From contig NZ_JSEH01000008.1 of NCBI RefSeq assembly GCF_000801335.2, forward strand, positions 124,001 through 188,000: a DNA stretch of 64,000 nt, read 5' to 3'. The translations under genes were made by a program, and so were the position numbers. The stretch comes from Desulfovibrio sp. TomC. Lineage in GTDB: Bacteria > Desulfobacterota > Desulfovibrionia > Desulfovibrionales > Desulfovibrionaceae. Every line of letters starts with the position of its first letter. The first letter of the stretch is position 1. This document shows positions 29,666 to 37,997 of this stretch, piece after piece. The notes under the pieces are model-generated. The model did not search any database. It was not told the DNA's origin and saw nothing but the letters and a program-made list of their open reading frames with translations.

Positions 29666-30865
29666 TCAGAGCACCAGCGGCGCAAATCCGGCCGCGACCA
29701 GGGCCGCCACCACGGACTCGCCGTGTTCGCGGTCGCGGGCCTCGAAGGAGATTTCCAGGCTGGCCTCCTTGGCCGGCAAGGCCAGCAAGGTGCGGTGGTG
29801 CTGGATCTCCATGATGTTGGCCCCGCAGTCGCGCAAAACGGCCGTGACCTGGGCCAGCGTGCCCGGACGGTCGGAAATGGGCAGGCGCAGGGTCACCACC
29901 CGGCCCTCGCGGATCAGTTCCCGCATGATGACCGAGGCCAGGAGCCTCGGGTCGATGTTGCCGCCGCTTAAAACCAGCCCGACCTTTTTGCCGGCAAAGC
30001 GTTCGGGATAGGCCAGCAAGGCGGCCAGGGGCGCAGCCCCGGCCCCTTCGGCCACGGTCTTTTCGATAAAGAGATACAGGGCCACGGCCTGCTCCAGGCG
30101 CGGCTCATCCACCACCAGCACGTCGTCCACCCTGGCCCGCACCACTTCCGTGGTCAGTGCGCCCGGGTATTTGACCGCGATGCCCTCGGCAATGGTGTTG
30201 CCTGTGCCGGTCGGCGGTTCGCCGCGCATGGCGCACAGCATCGACGGATAACACGAAGCCTGGACGCCGAAGACCTCGATGCCGGGACGCAGGCCCTTGG
30301 CCGCTGTGGCCACGCCGGAAATAAGGCCGCCGCCGCCAATGGGCGTGACAATGACGTCCAGGTCCGGCTGGGCCGACAACATTTCGAGCGCCACCGTGCC
30401 CTGGCCAGCCATGACCATGGCGTCGTCGAACGGATGGATAAAGGTCAGGCCGCGTGCGGCCGTAATCCGGGCCGCTTCCTCGCTGGCCTCGACCAGGGTG
30501 TCGCCGGCCAGGACCACCTCGGCCCCGTGGGCCTTGGTATGCTCCACTTTGACCGACGGAGTGTGGGCCGGCATGATGATGGTGGCCGGAATGCCCAGCT
30601 GTTTGGCGTGGTAGGCCACGCCCTGGGCATGGTTGCCGGCGGACATGGCCGACACGCCGCGGGCGCGTTCGTCGTCGGTGAGCGTTAAAAGCTTGTTGAG
30701 CGCCCCGCGCTCTTTAAAGGACGCCGTGAACTGATGGTTCTCGAATTTGACCAGGACGTAAGCTCCGGTCATGGCCGAGAGCACCTGGGAATGCAAAAAG
30801 GGCGTGACCCGCAGCCGGGGGGACAAACGGGCCTCGGCGGCCCAGACATCGGCAAGTTCGATCAT
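29666..30865 (-). CDS. ilvA: Threonine dehydratase with C-terminal ACT domain
   Basis: A 399-residue PLP enzyme deaminating threonine (and serine) to the 2-oxo acid and ammonia. The PLP lysine is Lys51 in SFKERGALNK; GNHAQGVAY binds substrate and GGGGLISG the cofactor phosphate. The C-terminal ~75 residues form one ACT domain (LPISDRPGTLAQVTAVL). The single ACT domain and ~400-residue length fit the catabolic/short form (TdcB/IlvA type) rather than the long E. coli IlvA. Its ATG overlaps the stop of the asparaginase-like gene (ATGA), so both are translated from one transcript. Confidence 0.93.
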   Translation of the reverse strand: MIELADVWAAEARLSPRLRVTPFLHSQVLSAMTGAYVLVKFENHQFTASFKERGALNKLLTLTDDERARGVSAMSAGNHAQGVAYHAKQLGIPATIIMPAHTPSVKVEHTKAHGAEVVLAGDTLVEASEEAARITAARGLTFIHPFDDAMVMAGQGTVALEMLSAQPDLDVIVTPIGGGGLISGVATAAKGLRPGIEVFGVQASCYPSMLCAMRGEPPTGTGNTIAEGIAVKYPGALTTEVVRARVDDVLVVDEPRLEQAVALYLFIEKTVAEGAGAAPLAALLAYPERFAGKKVGLVLSGGNIDPRLLASVIMRELIREGRVVTLRLPISDRPGTLAQVTAVLRDCGANIMEIQHHRTLLALPAKEASLEISFEARDREHGESVVAALVAAGFAPLVL

Positions 30866-31395
30866 TTTCCACTCTCTTGGCCGACAGCGCCGGCAGCGGC
30901 GTCCAGGGCCTCGAAACGGCCCCGCTCCCGGTTTTTGCGCACTGCCCCGGCGGCAAACACCCGGCCGCTCATGGCGATATAGACCCCGGGCGGCAGGGAC
31001 CAGACCGCGCCCACGGCGCAGCCGACGTTAAAGGTCGCGTCCGAGGCCGCGAACCGGGCCGGGCTCATGGCCCCGGTCAGGACGATGGTCTTGCCGGGAA
31101 CATTGGTCAGCACCAAGGCGGTCTCGGTCATGGTGTCGGTGCCATGGGTGACGAGCACATGGGGGCAGGGGTCGGCGGCGATCAGCCAGCGCAGTTCCTC
31201 GCGCTCGGCCGGGGTGACGTAGAGACTGTCCTTGCGGGTCACTTCCGTGACGGTAAAATCGAAATCCACCCCGGCCTGGGTCAGGATGGCCCGAACCTGC
31301 GGTTCGCCCACGGTGTAGTTGGACAGGTCGTCGAAGTAGACCTTGTCGATGGTCCCGCCCATGGAATAGACGGCTAATTTCACTTTTTTCCCCAT
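30862..31395 (-). CDS. Short asparaginase-like protein (N-terminal domain only)
   Basis: A 177-residue protein matching only the N-terminal domain of L-asparaginases, which are normally ~330 residues. It carries both threonine active-site motifs, YSMGGTIDK near residue 11 and VTHGTDTMTET near residue 82, then NVGCAVGAV. The C-terminal domain is missing without trace in the downstream sequence, which goes straight into threonine dehydratase. Short single-domain members of this type exist as a family, so truncation may be normal. The ATG at 31395 has no clear ribosome site; a GTG five codons later follows GGGGAAAA and could be the true start. Confidence 0.82.
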   Translation of the reverse strand: MGKKVKLAVYSMGGTIDKVYFDDLSNYTVGEPQVRAILTQAGVDFDFTVTEVTRKDSLYVTPAEREELRWLIAADPCPHVLVTHGTDTMTETALVLTNVPGKTIVLTGAMSPARFAASDATFNVGCAVGAVWSLPPGVYIAMSGRVFAAGAVRKNRERGRFEALDAAAGAVGQESGK

Positions 31396-31490
31396 TTATA
31401 GCTGTGTGCGCCAAGCAGCCCACAGCCGTCTTTTCAAGGGGCTGTCCCGGTCCCCAACCGACCGGCTGGCCGGCCAGCCCCCCAAAACCC

Positions 31491-31551
31491 TTAAAAAACT
31501 TTCCCCAGCAAGGGGGTCCGGGGGGATTATCCCCCCCGGCCGCCGGAGGCA
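31491..31551 (-). repeat. Dispersed terminator-like repeat after livF (cluster 1)
   Basis: On the minus strand the 14-base block (31538-31551) begins 24 bases after the livF stop. It is followed by hairpin 1 (six G/six C, ATAAT-type loop), GGACCCCC, a CCCC-GGGG hairpin 2 and TTTTTT. This is a full intrinsic terminator layout. Confidence 0.88.
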
Positions 31552-31575
31552 TCTCCCTCTTCTCTTTTCTCGTCC

Positions 31576-32280
31576 TTACCCCCCCAAATACGCTTCGCGC
31601 ACCCGGGCGTCAGCGATGAGCGACTCGCCGGTGCCGGACAGGGTGATGGACCCGGTTTCGAGCACGTAGGCCTGATGGGCGACCTTGAGGGCCGCGTAGG
31701 CGTTTTGCTCGACGAGGAGTACCGTCATGCCCCGGTCGTTGATCATGCGGATGATGGAGAAGACCTCTTTGACCAAGAGCGGAGCCAGCCCCAGGCTCGG
31801 CTCGTCGAGCATGACGAGTTTGGGCGCGCTCATGAGCGCCCGGGCCACGGCCAGCATCTGCTGTTCGCCGCCGGACAGGGTGCCGCCCTTCTGGTTACAG
31901 CGTTCGGACAGACGCGGGAACAGCTCGAAGACCCATTCGATGTCCTTGGCGATAGCCGGCTTGTCGCTGCGGCTGTAGGCCCCGAGGTGCAGGTTTTCCA
32001 GCACGGTCAGGTGGGCGAAAATACGCCGGCCTTCCGGCGACATGACGATCCCGGCCTTGACGATGTCCACGGGATTTTTCCCGGAAATGTCCACGCCGTT
32101 CCAGCTGATGTGGCCGCGCTTGTTCTTGATCAGCCCGGCAATGGCCCGCAGCGTGCTGCTCTTGCCGGCCCCGTTGGCCCCGATAAGCGTCACCACCGAG
32201 CCTTTGGGCACATCCAGGGAGATGCCTTTGAGGGCGTGGATGCCGCCGTAATGGACATGCAGGTCGCGGATCTCAAGCAT
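31576..32280 (-). CDS. livF: Branched-chain amino-acid ABC transporter ATPase LivF (cluster 1)
   Basis: A 234-residue cytoplasmic ATPase of the LivF branch. Walker A GANGAGKSS, signature LSGGEQQMLA and Walker B LVMLDEPSLGLAP are intact. It overlaps livG by 8 bases and ends the operon, followed by a terminator-like repeat. With LivG it powers uptake of leucine, isoleucine, valine or related amino acids through LivH-LivM. Confidence 0.95.
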   Translation of the reverse strand: MLEIRDLHVHYGGIHALKGISLDVPKGSVVTLIGANGAGKSSTLRAIAGLIKNKRGHISWNGVDISGKNPVDIVKAGIVMSPEGRRIFAHLTVLENLHLGAYSRSDKPAIAKDIEWVFELFPRLSERCNQKGGTLSGGEQQMLAVARALMSAPKLVMLDEPSLGLAPLLVKEVFSIIRMINDRGMTVLLVEQNAYAALKVAHQAYVLETGSITLSGTGESLIADARVREAYLGG

Positions 32281-33058
32281 GGTCGAGCGCCTCCTCGCCG
32301 AGGTAGGCCAGGATCACCTTGGGATCGTGGCGGATGGCCTCGGGGTTGCCCTGGGCGATGGTGACGCCGTAGTCCAGGACCCAGATGTGTTCGCAAATAC
32401 CCATGACCACCTTCATGTCGTGTTCGATGAGCAGGATGGTCAGGTTGAAGTCGTCGCGGATGGTGCGCACAAAGCCCATGAGGTCTTCGGACTCCTGGGG
32501 GTTCATGCCGGCGGCCGGCTCGTCGAGGAGCAAAAAGCCGGGATCGGTGGCCAAGGCGCGGGCGATTTCCAGGCGGCGCTGAGCTCCGTAGGCCAGACTG
32601 TTGGCCTTGTCGTCGGCCAGATCGGCCAATCCCACGGCGTCGAGCAGTTCCAGGCAATGGCTGCGCATGGCCTTGTCTTCGCGCAGGTAGGCCGGGGTAA
32701 AGAGCACGGCCTGGAGCCAGCCGGTTTTCTGGCGCAGATGGCGGCCGATCATGACGTTTTCGAGCACCGTCTCGTTGCCGAAAAGCCGGATGTTCTGAAA
32801 GGTCCGGGCGATGCCGGCCTTGCAGACCGTGTGCGGGGCCAGACCGGAAACCTCGCGGCCCTCGTAGACGATGCGGCCGGTGGTCGGCTTGTAAAAGCCG
32901 GTGATCATGTTGAAGCAGGTGGTCTTGCCGGCGCCGTTGGGACCGATCAGGCCGGCGATGGCCCCGCGTTTGACCGCTATGGAAAAGTCGGTCACCGCGG
33001 CCAACCCGCCAAAGCGCATGGTCACGTCCTCAGTGGAAAGGATGATGTCGTTTGCCAT
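32273..33058 (-). CDS. livG: ABC transporter ATPase LivG (cluster 1)
   Basis: A 261-residue ATPase of the LivG branch with Walker A GPNGAGKTT, the LivG-specific ARTFQNIRLF segment, signature LAYGAQRRLEIA and Walker B LLLDEPAAGMNP. The start codon shares a base with the livM stop and the end overlaps livF, showing tight coupling. Confidence 0.95.
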   Translation of the reverse strand: MANDIILSTEDVTMRFGGLAAVTDFSIAVKRGAIAGLIGPNGAGKTTCFNMITGFYKPTTGRIVYEGREVSGLAPHTVCKAGIARTFQNIRLFGNETVLENVMIGRHLRQKTGWLQAVLFTPAYLREDKAMRSHCLELLDAVGLADLADDKANSLAYGAQRRLEIARALATDPGFLLLDEPAAGMNPQESEDLMGFVRTIRDDFNLTILLIEHDMKVVMGICEHIWVLDYGVTIAQGNPEAIRHDPKVILAYLGEEALDHA

Positions 33059-34095
33059 TACGCCTTCCCCCGGGAAAAGACTCTGGTAAGCGATTGCCAG
33101 CTCAGTTCACGCATGCCCATAAGGCCCTCGCGTCGAAACAAAATGATCATGATGAGCGCCAACGAGAACACCACCATGCGCATGCCCGGGACGCCCGGCA
33201 GCTCGAAGCCGAAGAGGTCCACCGGGTTTTCCACCACCCGCAGCCACTCCAGCATGACGGTGATGCCGATGCCGGCCATGATGGTGCCGCTTAGGGACCC
33301 GAGGCCACCGGCCACCACGATCATGAGGATGTTGAAGGTGAGGGTAAAAAGAAACATCTTGGGATCGATGGTGGTGAGCAGGCTGGCCAGGAGCGCCCCG
33401 CCGACGCCGGCGAAAAACGCGCCCACGGAAAAGGACAGCAGCTTGTAGCGAAAGACGTTGACGCCCATGGCCCGGGCGGCGGCCTCGTCGTCGCGGATGG
33501 CTTTTAAGACATTGCCGGTGTTGCTCTGGAGCAGGCGTACGATGACGTAGAGGGTGACCAGACACCAGCCGAAATTCCACCACAGGTTGGCATAATCCGG
33601 GATGCCCTTGAACCCGAGCGCGCCGTTGGTGAGGCGGGGGAAGTTGTTGGCCAGGACGCGCACGATCTCGGCAAAGCCCAGGGTGGCGATGCCGAGGTAG
33701 TCGTCGCCCAGGCGCAGGAGCGGGTAGCCGACGATGACCCCGGCGAGGGCCGCTGCCAGCCCGCCGGCAATAACGGCCGCCAGAAAGGGAAGATGGGCGT
33801 TTTGCACCCAGTCATAGGCCGGCTCCAGAATAAACAGCATGTCCTTCTGGTCCGGGGTCATGATCAGAATGGAGCAGACATAGGCTCCGATGGCCATGAA
33901 CCCGGCGTGGCCGAGGCTGAAAAGACCGGTGAAGCCGTAGATGAGGTTGAGCGACAGGGCCAGGATGATGTTGATGGCGATGAGGTTTAAAATCTGGATC
34001 TTGTAGCCGTCGAACGAATCCTTGGCCAGCCACAGAAACAGTCCGGCAGCGATCACGGCCAGACAATTAAGCAGTATGGTTTGCCCGCGTCGCAT
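33058..34095 (-). CDS. livM: ABC transporter permease LivM (cluster 1)
   Basis: A 345-residue inner-membrane permease with 8-10 helices. Family segments are LSLNLIYGFTGLFSLGHAGFMAIGAY near the N-terminus and GLGSLSGTIMAGIG near the C-terminus, plus the cytoplasmic EAA-like loop with IRDDEAAARAMGVN. It overlaps both neighbours by one base. It forms the membrane channel with LivH. Confidence 0.95.
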   Translation of the reverse strand: MRRGQTILLNCLAVIAAGLFLWLAKDSFDGYKIQILNLIAINIILALSLNLIYGFTGLFSLGHAGFMAIGAYVCSILIMTPDQKDMLFILEPAYDWVQNAHLPFLAAVIAGGLAAALAGVIVGYPLLRLGDDYLGIATLGFAEIVRVLANNFPRLTNGALGFKGIPDYANLWWNFGWCLVTLYVIVRLLQSNTGNVLKAIRDDEAAARAMGVNVFRYKLLSFSVGAFFAGVGGALLASLLTTIDPKMFLFTLTFNILMIVVAGGLGSLSGTIMAGIGITVMLEWLRVVENPVDLFGFELPGVPGMRMVVFSLALIMIILFRREGLMGMRELSWQSLTRVFSRGKA

Positions 34096-34988
34096 CAGAC
34101 TTTATCCTCCAGACGTTCGCCGAGAAGCCCGGTCGGCTTGACCATGAGGACCAGGATGAGCAGCACGAAGGCGAAAGCGTCCCGGTAACCGGCCAGATCA
34201 GGGAAAAAGGCCACGGTCATGATCTCAATAAATCCCAGGGCCAGCCCGCCGATGACCGCGCCCGGAATGGAGCCGATGCCGCCGAAAACCGCCGCGATAA
34301 AGGCCTTGAACCCCGGGATGGTGCCCATGATGGGCTGGAGCTGGGGGTAGCGCAGCGCCCACATGATGCCGCTGGCGGCAGCCAGGGCCGTGCCGATGCC
34401 AAAGGTCAGGGCGATGATGCGGTTGACCGGCACGCCCATCAGGTAGCTCGTCTCGATGTCCTTGCTGATCGCCCGCATCCCAAGGCCGGCCTTGGTGCGG
34501 TAAACGATCCAGATCAAAACGAGCATGAGCGCCAGGGACAGAAGCGGCACGAACAGCGTCAGCGGCAGGATGCGCACCCCGTGCGTGATGATGGGGTCTT
34601 CGAGCCATTTGGGCCGGTAGACCTCGCGGGGGATGGCCTGGAAGAACACAATGGCCACGTTTTGCAGAAAAAATGAGACGCCAATGGAGCTTATGAGCGC
34701 CGAAATACGGGGGGCGTCGCGCAGCGGCCGGTAGGCCACCTGATCGACAATGACGCCGAGGGTGGCCGTGACGGCAATGGCAATGGCCATGGCCACGGGC
34801 CAGGGCAGATGGCCGAGGGTGATGCCCCAGAAAACGAAATAGGCCCCGAGCATGAACATTTCGCTGTGGGCGAAGTTGATCAGGCGCAGGATGCCGTAGA
34901 CCATCGTGTAGCCGATGGCGACCAGGGCATAGAGACTGCCGAGCGTCAGGCTGTTGAGCATATGCTGGATGAACATCGCCAGGTTCAT
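34095..34988 (-). CDS. livH: ABC transporter permease LivH (cluster 1)
   Basis: A 297-residue inner-membrane permease. Typical LivH segments are LGSLYALVAIGYTMVYGIL, NFAHSEMFMLGAY, AISKDIETSYLMGVPVNR and FGGIGSIPGAVIGG. AAGGA is 7 bases before the ATG. A strong hairpin separates it from livK upstream. Confidence 0.95.
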   Translation of the reverse strand: MNLAMFIQHMLNSLTLGSLYALVAIGYTMVYGILRLINFAHSEMFMLGAYFVFWGITLGHLPWPVAMAIAIAVTATLGVIVDQVAYRPLRDAPRISALISSIGVSFFLQNVAIVFFQAIPREVYRPKWLEDPIITHGVRILPLTLFVPLLSLALMLVLIWIVYRTKAGLGMRAISKDIETSYLMGVPVNRIIALTFGIGTALAAASGIMWALRYPQLQPIMGTIPGFKAFIAAVFGGIGSIPGAVIGGLALGFIEIMTVAFFPDLAGYRDAFAFVLLILVLMVKPTGLLGERLEDKV

Positions 34989-35038
34989 GCGGAAATCCTT
35001 GCTTGTGTCTTGGCCGCCGGCCGCCCGGACGGTGCGGG

Positions 35039-35067
35039 GGACGGGCCGCCTGGCAGGCGGCCCGTCC
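35039..35067. repeat. Intercistronic hairpin between livK and livH (cluster 1)
   Basis: Perfect 13-bp stem (35039-35051 with 35055-35067), 3-base loop, no T-run on the coding strand. It sits 23 bases past the livK stop. Such hairpins typically protect the upstream mRNA, giving more binding protein than permease. Confidence 0.75.
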
Positions 35068-35090
35068 CTTCGCTCTACACGGTCGACGGT

Positions 35091-36224
35091 TTAGAGTTCC
35101 GGGGTGATCTCGCCTTCGTAGACCTTCTTGCCGTCCTTGATGATGACCAGGCCCACGGGCTTTTCGGCGTCGTGGGTCTCGTTGATGGTCGTTGCGCCGG
35201 TGACGCCCTGGAAGCCCTTGGTGGCGGCCAGCGCCTTGGCGATGGATTCGGGGTCGGCCTTGCCGGCGCGGGTGATGGCGTCGAGGATGATCATGTAGGC
35301 GTCATAGCCCAGGGCCGCGTTCACGTTGGGTTCCTTGTCCGGGTAGGCAGCCTTCCAGCCTTCGGTGAACTTCTTGGCCATGGGGGTCATGTTCTTCATG
35401 GACGGGTCATAGGGGAAGGTGGTGTGGACGAACCCTTCCACGGCGGAACCGCCGATGGCGGTGATCTCGGGGTTGTCCATGGCGTCGCCGCCCATGATCT
35501 TGAAGGTCGCGCCCAGTTCCTTGGCCTGCTTCATGATGATGGCGCCCTCGGCAAAGTAGGAGGGGATAAACAGGACATCAGGCTTTTCGGAGATGATCTT
35601 GGTCAGCTGGGCGGTGAAGTCCTGGTCGCCGGACTGGTAGTTGAGCGTGGAGACGACCTTGCCGCCGAGCTTGGTAAACGACTTGTTGAAGTACTTCGAC
35701 AGGCCGACGGAGTAGTCGTTGGCCACGTCCACCAGCATGGCGGCGGTTTTGAGGCCCAGGGTCTTGTAGGCATAGGTGGCCGCGCCAGCGCCCTGGTAGG
35801 GGTCGATGAAGCACACGCGGAAGATGTACTTCTTGCCCTGGGTGACCAGCGGGTTGGTGCAGCTGGTGCCGACCTGGGGGATGCCGGCCTTTTCCGAGAC
35901 TTCGCCGCCGGCCATGGCCAGGGAGGAGCCGTAGGTGCCGATGATGGCCTGGACTTTTTCTTTCTCGATCAGGCGTTTGACGGCGTTGGCCGACTCGACC
36001 TTATCGGACTTGTTGTCCACGACAAACAGCTCGATCTTTTTGCCGAGCACGGTCGGATTCTCTTTGGCGGCCATCTGCACGCCCTCGAGTTCCAACTGGC
36101 CGCCAAAGGCGTTCTGGCCGGTCAGCGGCAGGAACACGCCGATCTTGATGGTGTCGTCGGCGCAAAGCGCCGTGTTGGCGAAGGCGAAAACCAGGGCCAG
36201 GCACAAAAGCATCATTTTGCGCAT
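35091..36224 (-). CDS. livK: Periplasmic branched-chain amino-acid binding protein LivK (cluster 1)
   Basis: A 377-residue type I periplasmic binding protein. Signal peptide MRKMMLLCLALVFAFANTA, then TIKIGVFLPLTGQNAFGG, GTYGSSLAMAGGEVSEKAGIPQVG (ligand-binding loop) and NAALGYDAYMIILDAI. The ATG at 36224 has GGAGG 7 bases upstream; an upstream in-frame codon at 36263 would add 13 unlikely residues. It follows the IclR gene by 54 bases and may share its transcript. Specificity cannot be read from sequence. Confidence 0.95.
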   Translation of the reverse strand: MRKMMLLCLALVFAFANTALCADDTIKIGVFLPLTGQNAFGGQLELEGVQMAAKENPTVLGKKIELFVVDNKSDKVESANAVKRLIEKEKVQAIIGTYGSSLAMAGGEVSEKAGIPQVGTSCTNPLVTQGKKYIFRVCFIDPYQGAGAATYAYKTLGLKTAAMLVDVANDYSVGLSKYFNKSFTKLGGKVVSTLNYQSGDQDFTAQLTKIISEKPDVLFIPSYFAEGAIIMKQAKELGATFKIMGGDAMDNPEITAIGGSAVEGFVHTTFPYDPSMKNMTPMAKKFTEGWKAAYPDKEPNVNAALGYDAYMIILDAITRAGKADPESIAKALAATKGFQGVTGATTINETHDAEKPVGLVIIKDGKKVYEGEITPEL

Positions 36225-36278
36225 GAGGATTCCTCCACAATTACGGGTTGCCGCCGGCGTCACAAACCGCTCCGGCGC

Positions 36279-37046
36279 TTACAACGAAACAACAGCCGAT
36301 ATCTTCTTGGCCAACTCCACCAGATAGCCGGCGAAGAGGCGTTCGAACTCCTGCATGGAATAGGTGGCGGTGGACGAGTCAAAGCTCACTGCGCCGACCA
36401 CGTTGCCGGTGCGCAGGGAGAAAAGCGGCGCGCCGATGGCAATGAGGCCGGGCAGCGATTCTTCGTTATTGCGGGCAAAGCCCAGTTCGCGCACCTGGGC
36501 GAGTTCGGCTTCGAGCACGGCCTTGTCGGTGATGGTGCGGTCGGTCTTGGCGACCAGTTCCAGGCGGTCCATCAGTTCGGCCAGGGCGCGCGGCTCAATA
36601 AAGGCCATGGCGGCCTTGCCGGCGGCCAGATAATGCAGGGCCGAGGCGTAGCTAAACGACCGGAAAGCGTGGGTGTCGGCGGAATCGCGGCGATAAATGA
36701 GATAGATGGCGTCGTTGGCCAGGATGCCGACGTCGATATGGAGACCGTGCCGGGCGGCGGCTTCATCGACCAGAGGTCGCAGCAGGCGCACCAGTTCGCT
36801 TTGTTCGATCATGGACTGGGCCAGGGCCAGGGTGCGCACGCCCAGGCGGTAGAGGCCCGAGCGGGGGTCGCGGGCCAGATAGCCCTGTTCGCAATAGGTG
36901 GTGACGTAGCGGTGGGCGGAGGTTTTGCTGATGCCCACACGGGCGGCGATTTCGCTTAGGGTGAAGCCGGCGTCCTCGATGCCGAACAAATCGAGGATGA
37001 GCAGCCCTTTGGCCAGGGATTCGGAGATATTGGCCTTTCCTGACAC
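36279..37046 (-). CDS. IclR-family transcription regulator
   Basis: A 255-residue regulator with an N-terminal winged HTH (SLAKGLLILDLF, TLSEIAARVGISKTSAHRYVTTY) and a C-terminal IclR effector domain (GILANDAIYLIYRRDS, SALHYLAAGKAAMAF, GLIAIGAPLFS). The start is GTG at 37046 with GGAG about 10 bases upstream. It directly precedes the first liv cluster on the same strand and has a palindromic candidate operator just in front of its start, so it probably regulates itself and the transporter. The effector is unknown. Confidence 0.92.
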   Translation of the reverse strand: MSGKANISESLAKGLLILDLFGIEDAGFTLSEIAARVGISKTSAHRYVTTYCEQGYLARDPRSGLYRLGVRTLALAQSMIEQSELVRLLRPLVDEAAARHGLHIDVGILANDAIYLIYRRDSADTHAFRSFSYASALHYLAAGKAAMAFIEPRALAELMDRLELVAKTDRTITDKAVLEAELAQVRELGFARNNEESLPGLIAIGAPLFSLRTGNVVGAVSFDSSTATYSMQEFERLFAGYLVELAKKISAVVSL

Positions 37047-37082
37047 GAAAATCGGCTCCGATTGCTAAAAATGTGAACCGTC

Positions 37083-37099
37083 GTTCCGACTGGCGGAAC
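37083..37099. promoter_or_regulatory. Candidate IclR operator
   Basis: GTTCCG-5-CGGAAC, a perfect 17-base palindrome of the type bound by many IclR proteins, 37 bases upstream of the IclR start codon. Confidence 0.55.
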
Positions 37100-37488
37100 A
37101 CTCGGACCGGTTGTGTGATACCCGGAGTCGGGGCGGCTGTCAAAGGTTCCGGGGAGGTTTCGGGAAGCGTTCGGGAAAAAGGTCACAATTATGGCGATTG
37201 TTCGGGGAGGGGCGGGTGCCTCCATGCCCAATTGGCCCGGCAGTTGCCATCCGAGGGGGTCAGCATGAACACGCTGGCCATGGCCTTGCCCCCCTCTCCC
37301 GCGATTGGCCGGCAAAAGGAACACGCGGAGGATGGAAAGGATCTTTGTACTGGACAAGCACACTATTTTGTGATTTTTTGAACTTTATGGCAGACCTGCT
37401 TGCACCAAAGGACGAATTTCGCGTCCGAGGGTTGGCTGCTCGACTGGACTGACTCTTGTGAACTTCAACATGATCAGGAGGTAAGGAG
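37100..37488. other. Gene-free region between IclR and the small exported protein
   Basis: 389 bases with no supported gene. Apart from the operator at its left edge, I see a weak -24/-12-like sequence at 37275-37290 (TGGCCA-5-TTGCC) reading toward the small exported protein, but GC-rich chance matches of this kind are common. The last ~110 bases are AT-richer and are likely to contain the promoter for 37489-37746. Confidence 0.4.
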
Positions 37489-37746
37489 ATGAGAATCTTT
37501 CTGCTCGCGATTTCGTTGTTGCTGCTCAGCGTTAGTGCCTTCGCTGCCGATGAAGCTGCTGATACCGCGAACAGGGCTGCGTTTGAAAAAGAGTGTGCGG
37601 CGCTGATTGCTCCGGGCGGACCGTGTGCCGACGTGCAGAAAGGCGGTGGCGGCCGCAGGGGATGCGTCGCCAAGCCAGAAAACATAGAGAAAGCCACTCC
37701 GGCCTGCAAAAAGGTCATTGAGGAATGGAAGGCGCTGCCGAAATAG
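37489..37746 (+). CDS. Small exported cysteine-containing protein
   Basis: An 85-residue protein of unknown function. Signal peptide MRIFLLAISLLLLSVSAFA, then a ~65-residue mature chain with four cysteines (KECAAL, GPCADV, RGCVAK, PACKK) and a Gly-Gly-rich turn. The four evenly spread cysteines suggest two disulfides or a metal site. The ribosome site AGGAGG is excellent. It reads away from IclR and toward the second liv cluster, tail to tail with livF. Confidence 0.78.
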   Translation: MRIFLLAISLLLLSVSAFAADEAADTANRAAFEKECAALIAPGGPCADVQKGGGGRRGCVAKPENIEKATPACKKVIEEWKALPK

Positions 37747-37941
37747 TTTGACGGCTGTTGCGTCACTCGACAGCTTGGTGTGCAAGATGCGTCACGCTGC
37801 GAAGGCTCTGCTTTCGCAGCCTGGCGCAGGAACCATCAAGGGCCAGGCCGGTTTCCTTTGCAGGCAGCGTTATGACATCTGCCTTAGCGTGGAAAATTCC
37901 TGGCCCCGGCCCCATTTGTTAAAATAACATGGCGATCCCGT

Positions 37942-37973
37942 GCCCCCTGCCTGGTTCACGCCGGCCAGGGGGC
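37942..37973 (+). terminator. Possible terminator between the small protein and livF (cluster 2)
   Basis: 8-bp stem (37942-37949 with 37966-37973) followed on plus by TTTCTCTT. The weak T-run makes this tentative. Confidence 0.4.
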
Positions 37974-37997
37974 TTTCTCTTCCAAATCAAAACTGCG

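Noticed and set aside
34809-36959. 716-codon open frame on the plus strand
   Set aside because: Antisense to livH, livK and the IclR gene; no domain or ribosome site.
37275-37290. Second -24/-12-like sequence upstream of the small exported protein
   Set aside because: Matches only TGGC and TTGC; such matches are frequent in GC-rich DNA and no sigma-54 activator is adjacent.
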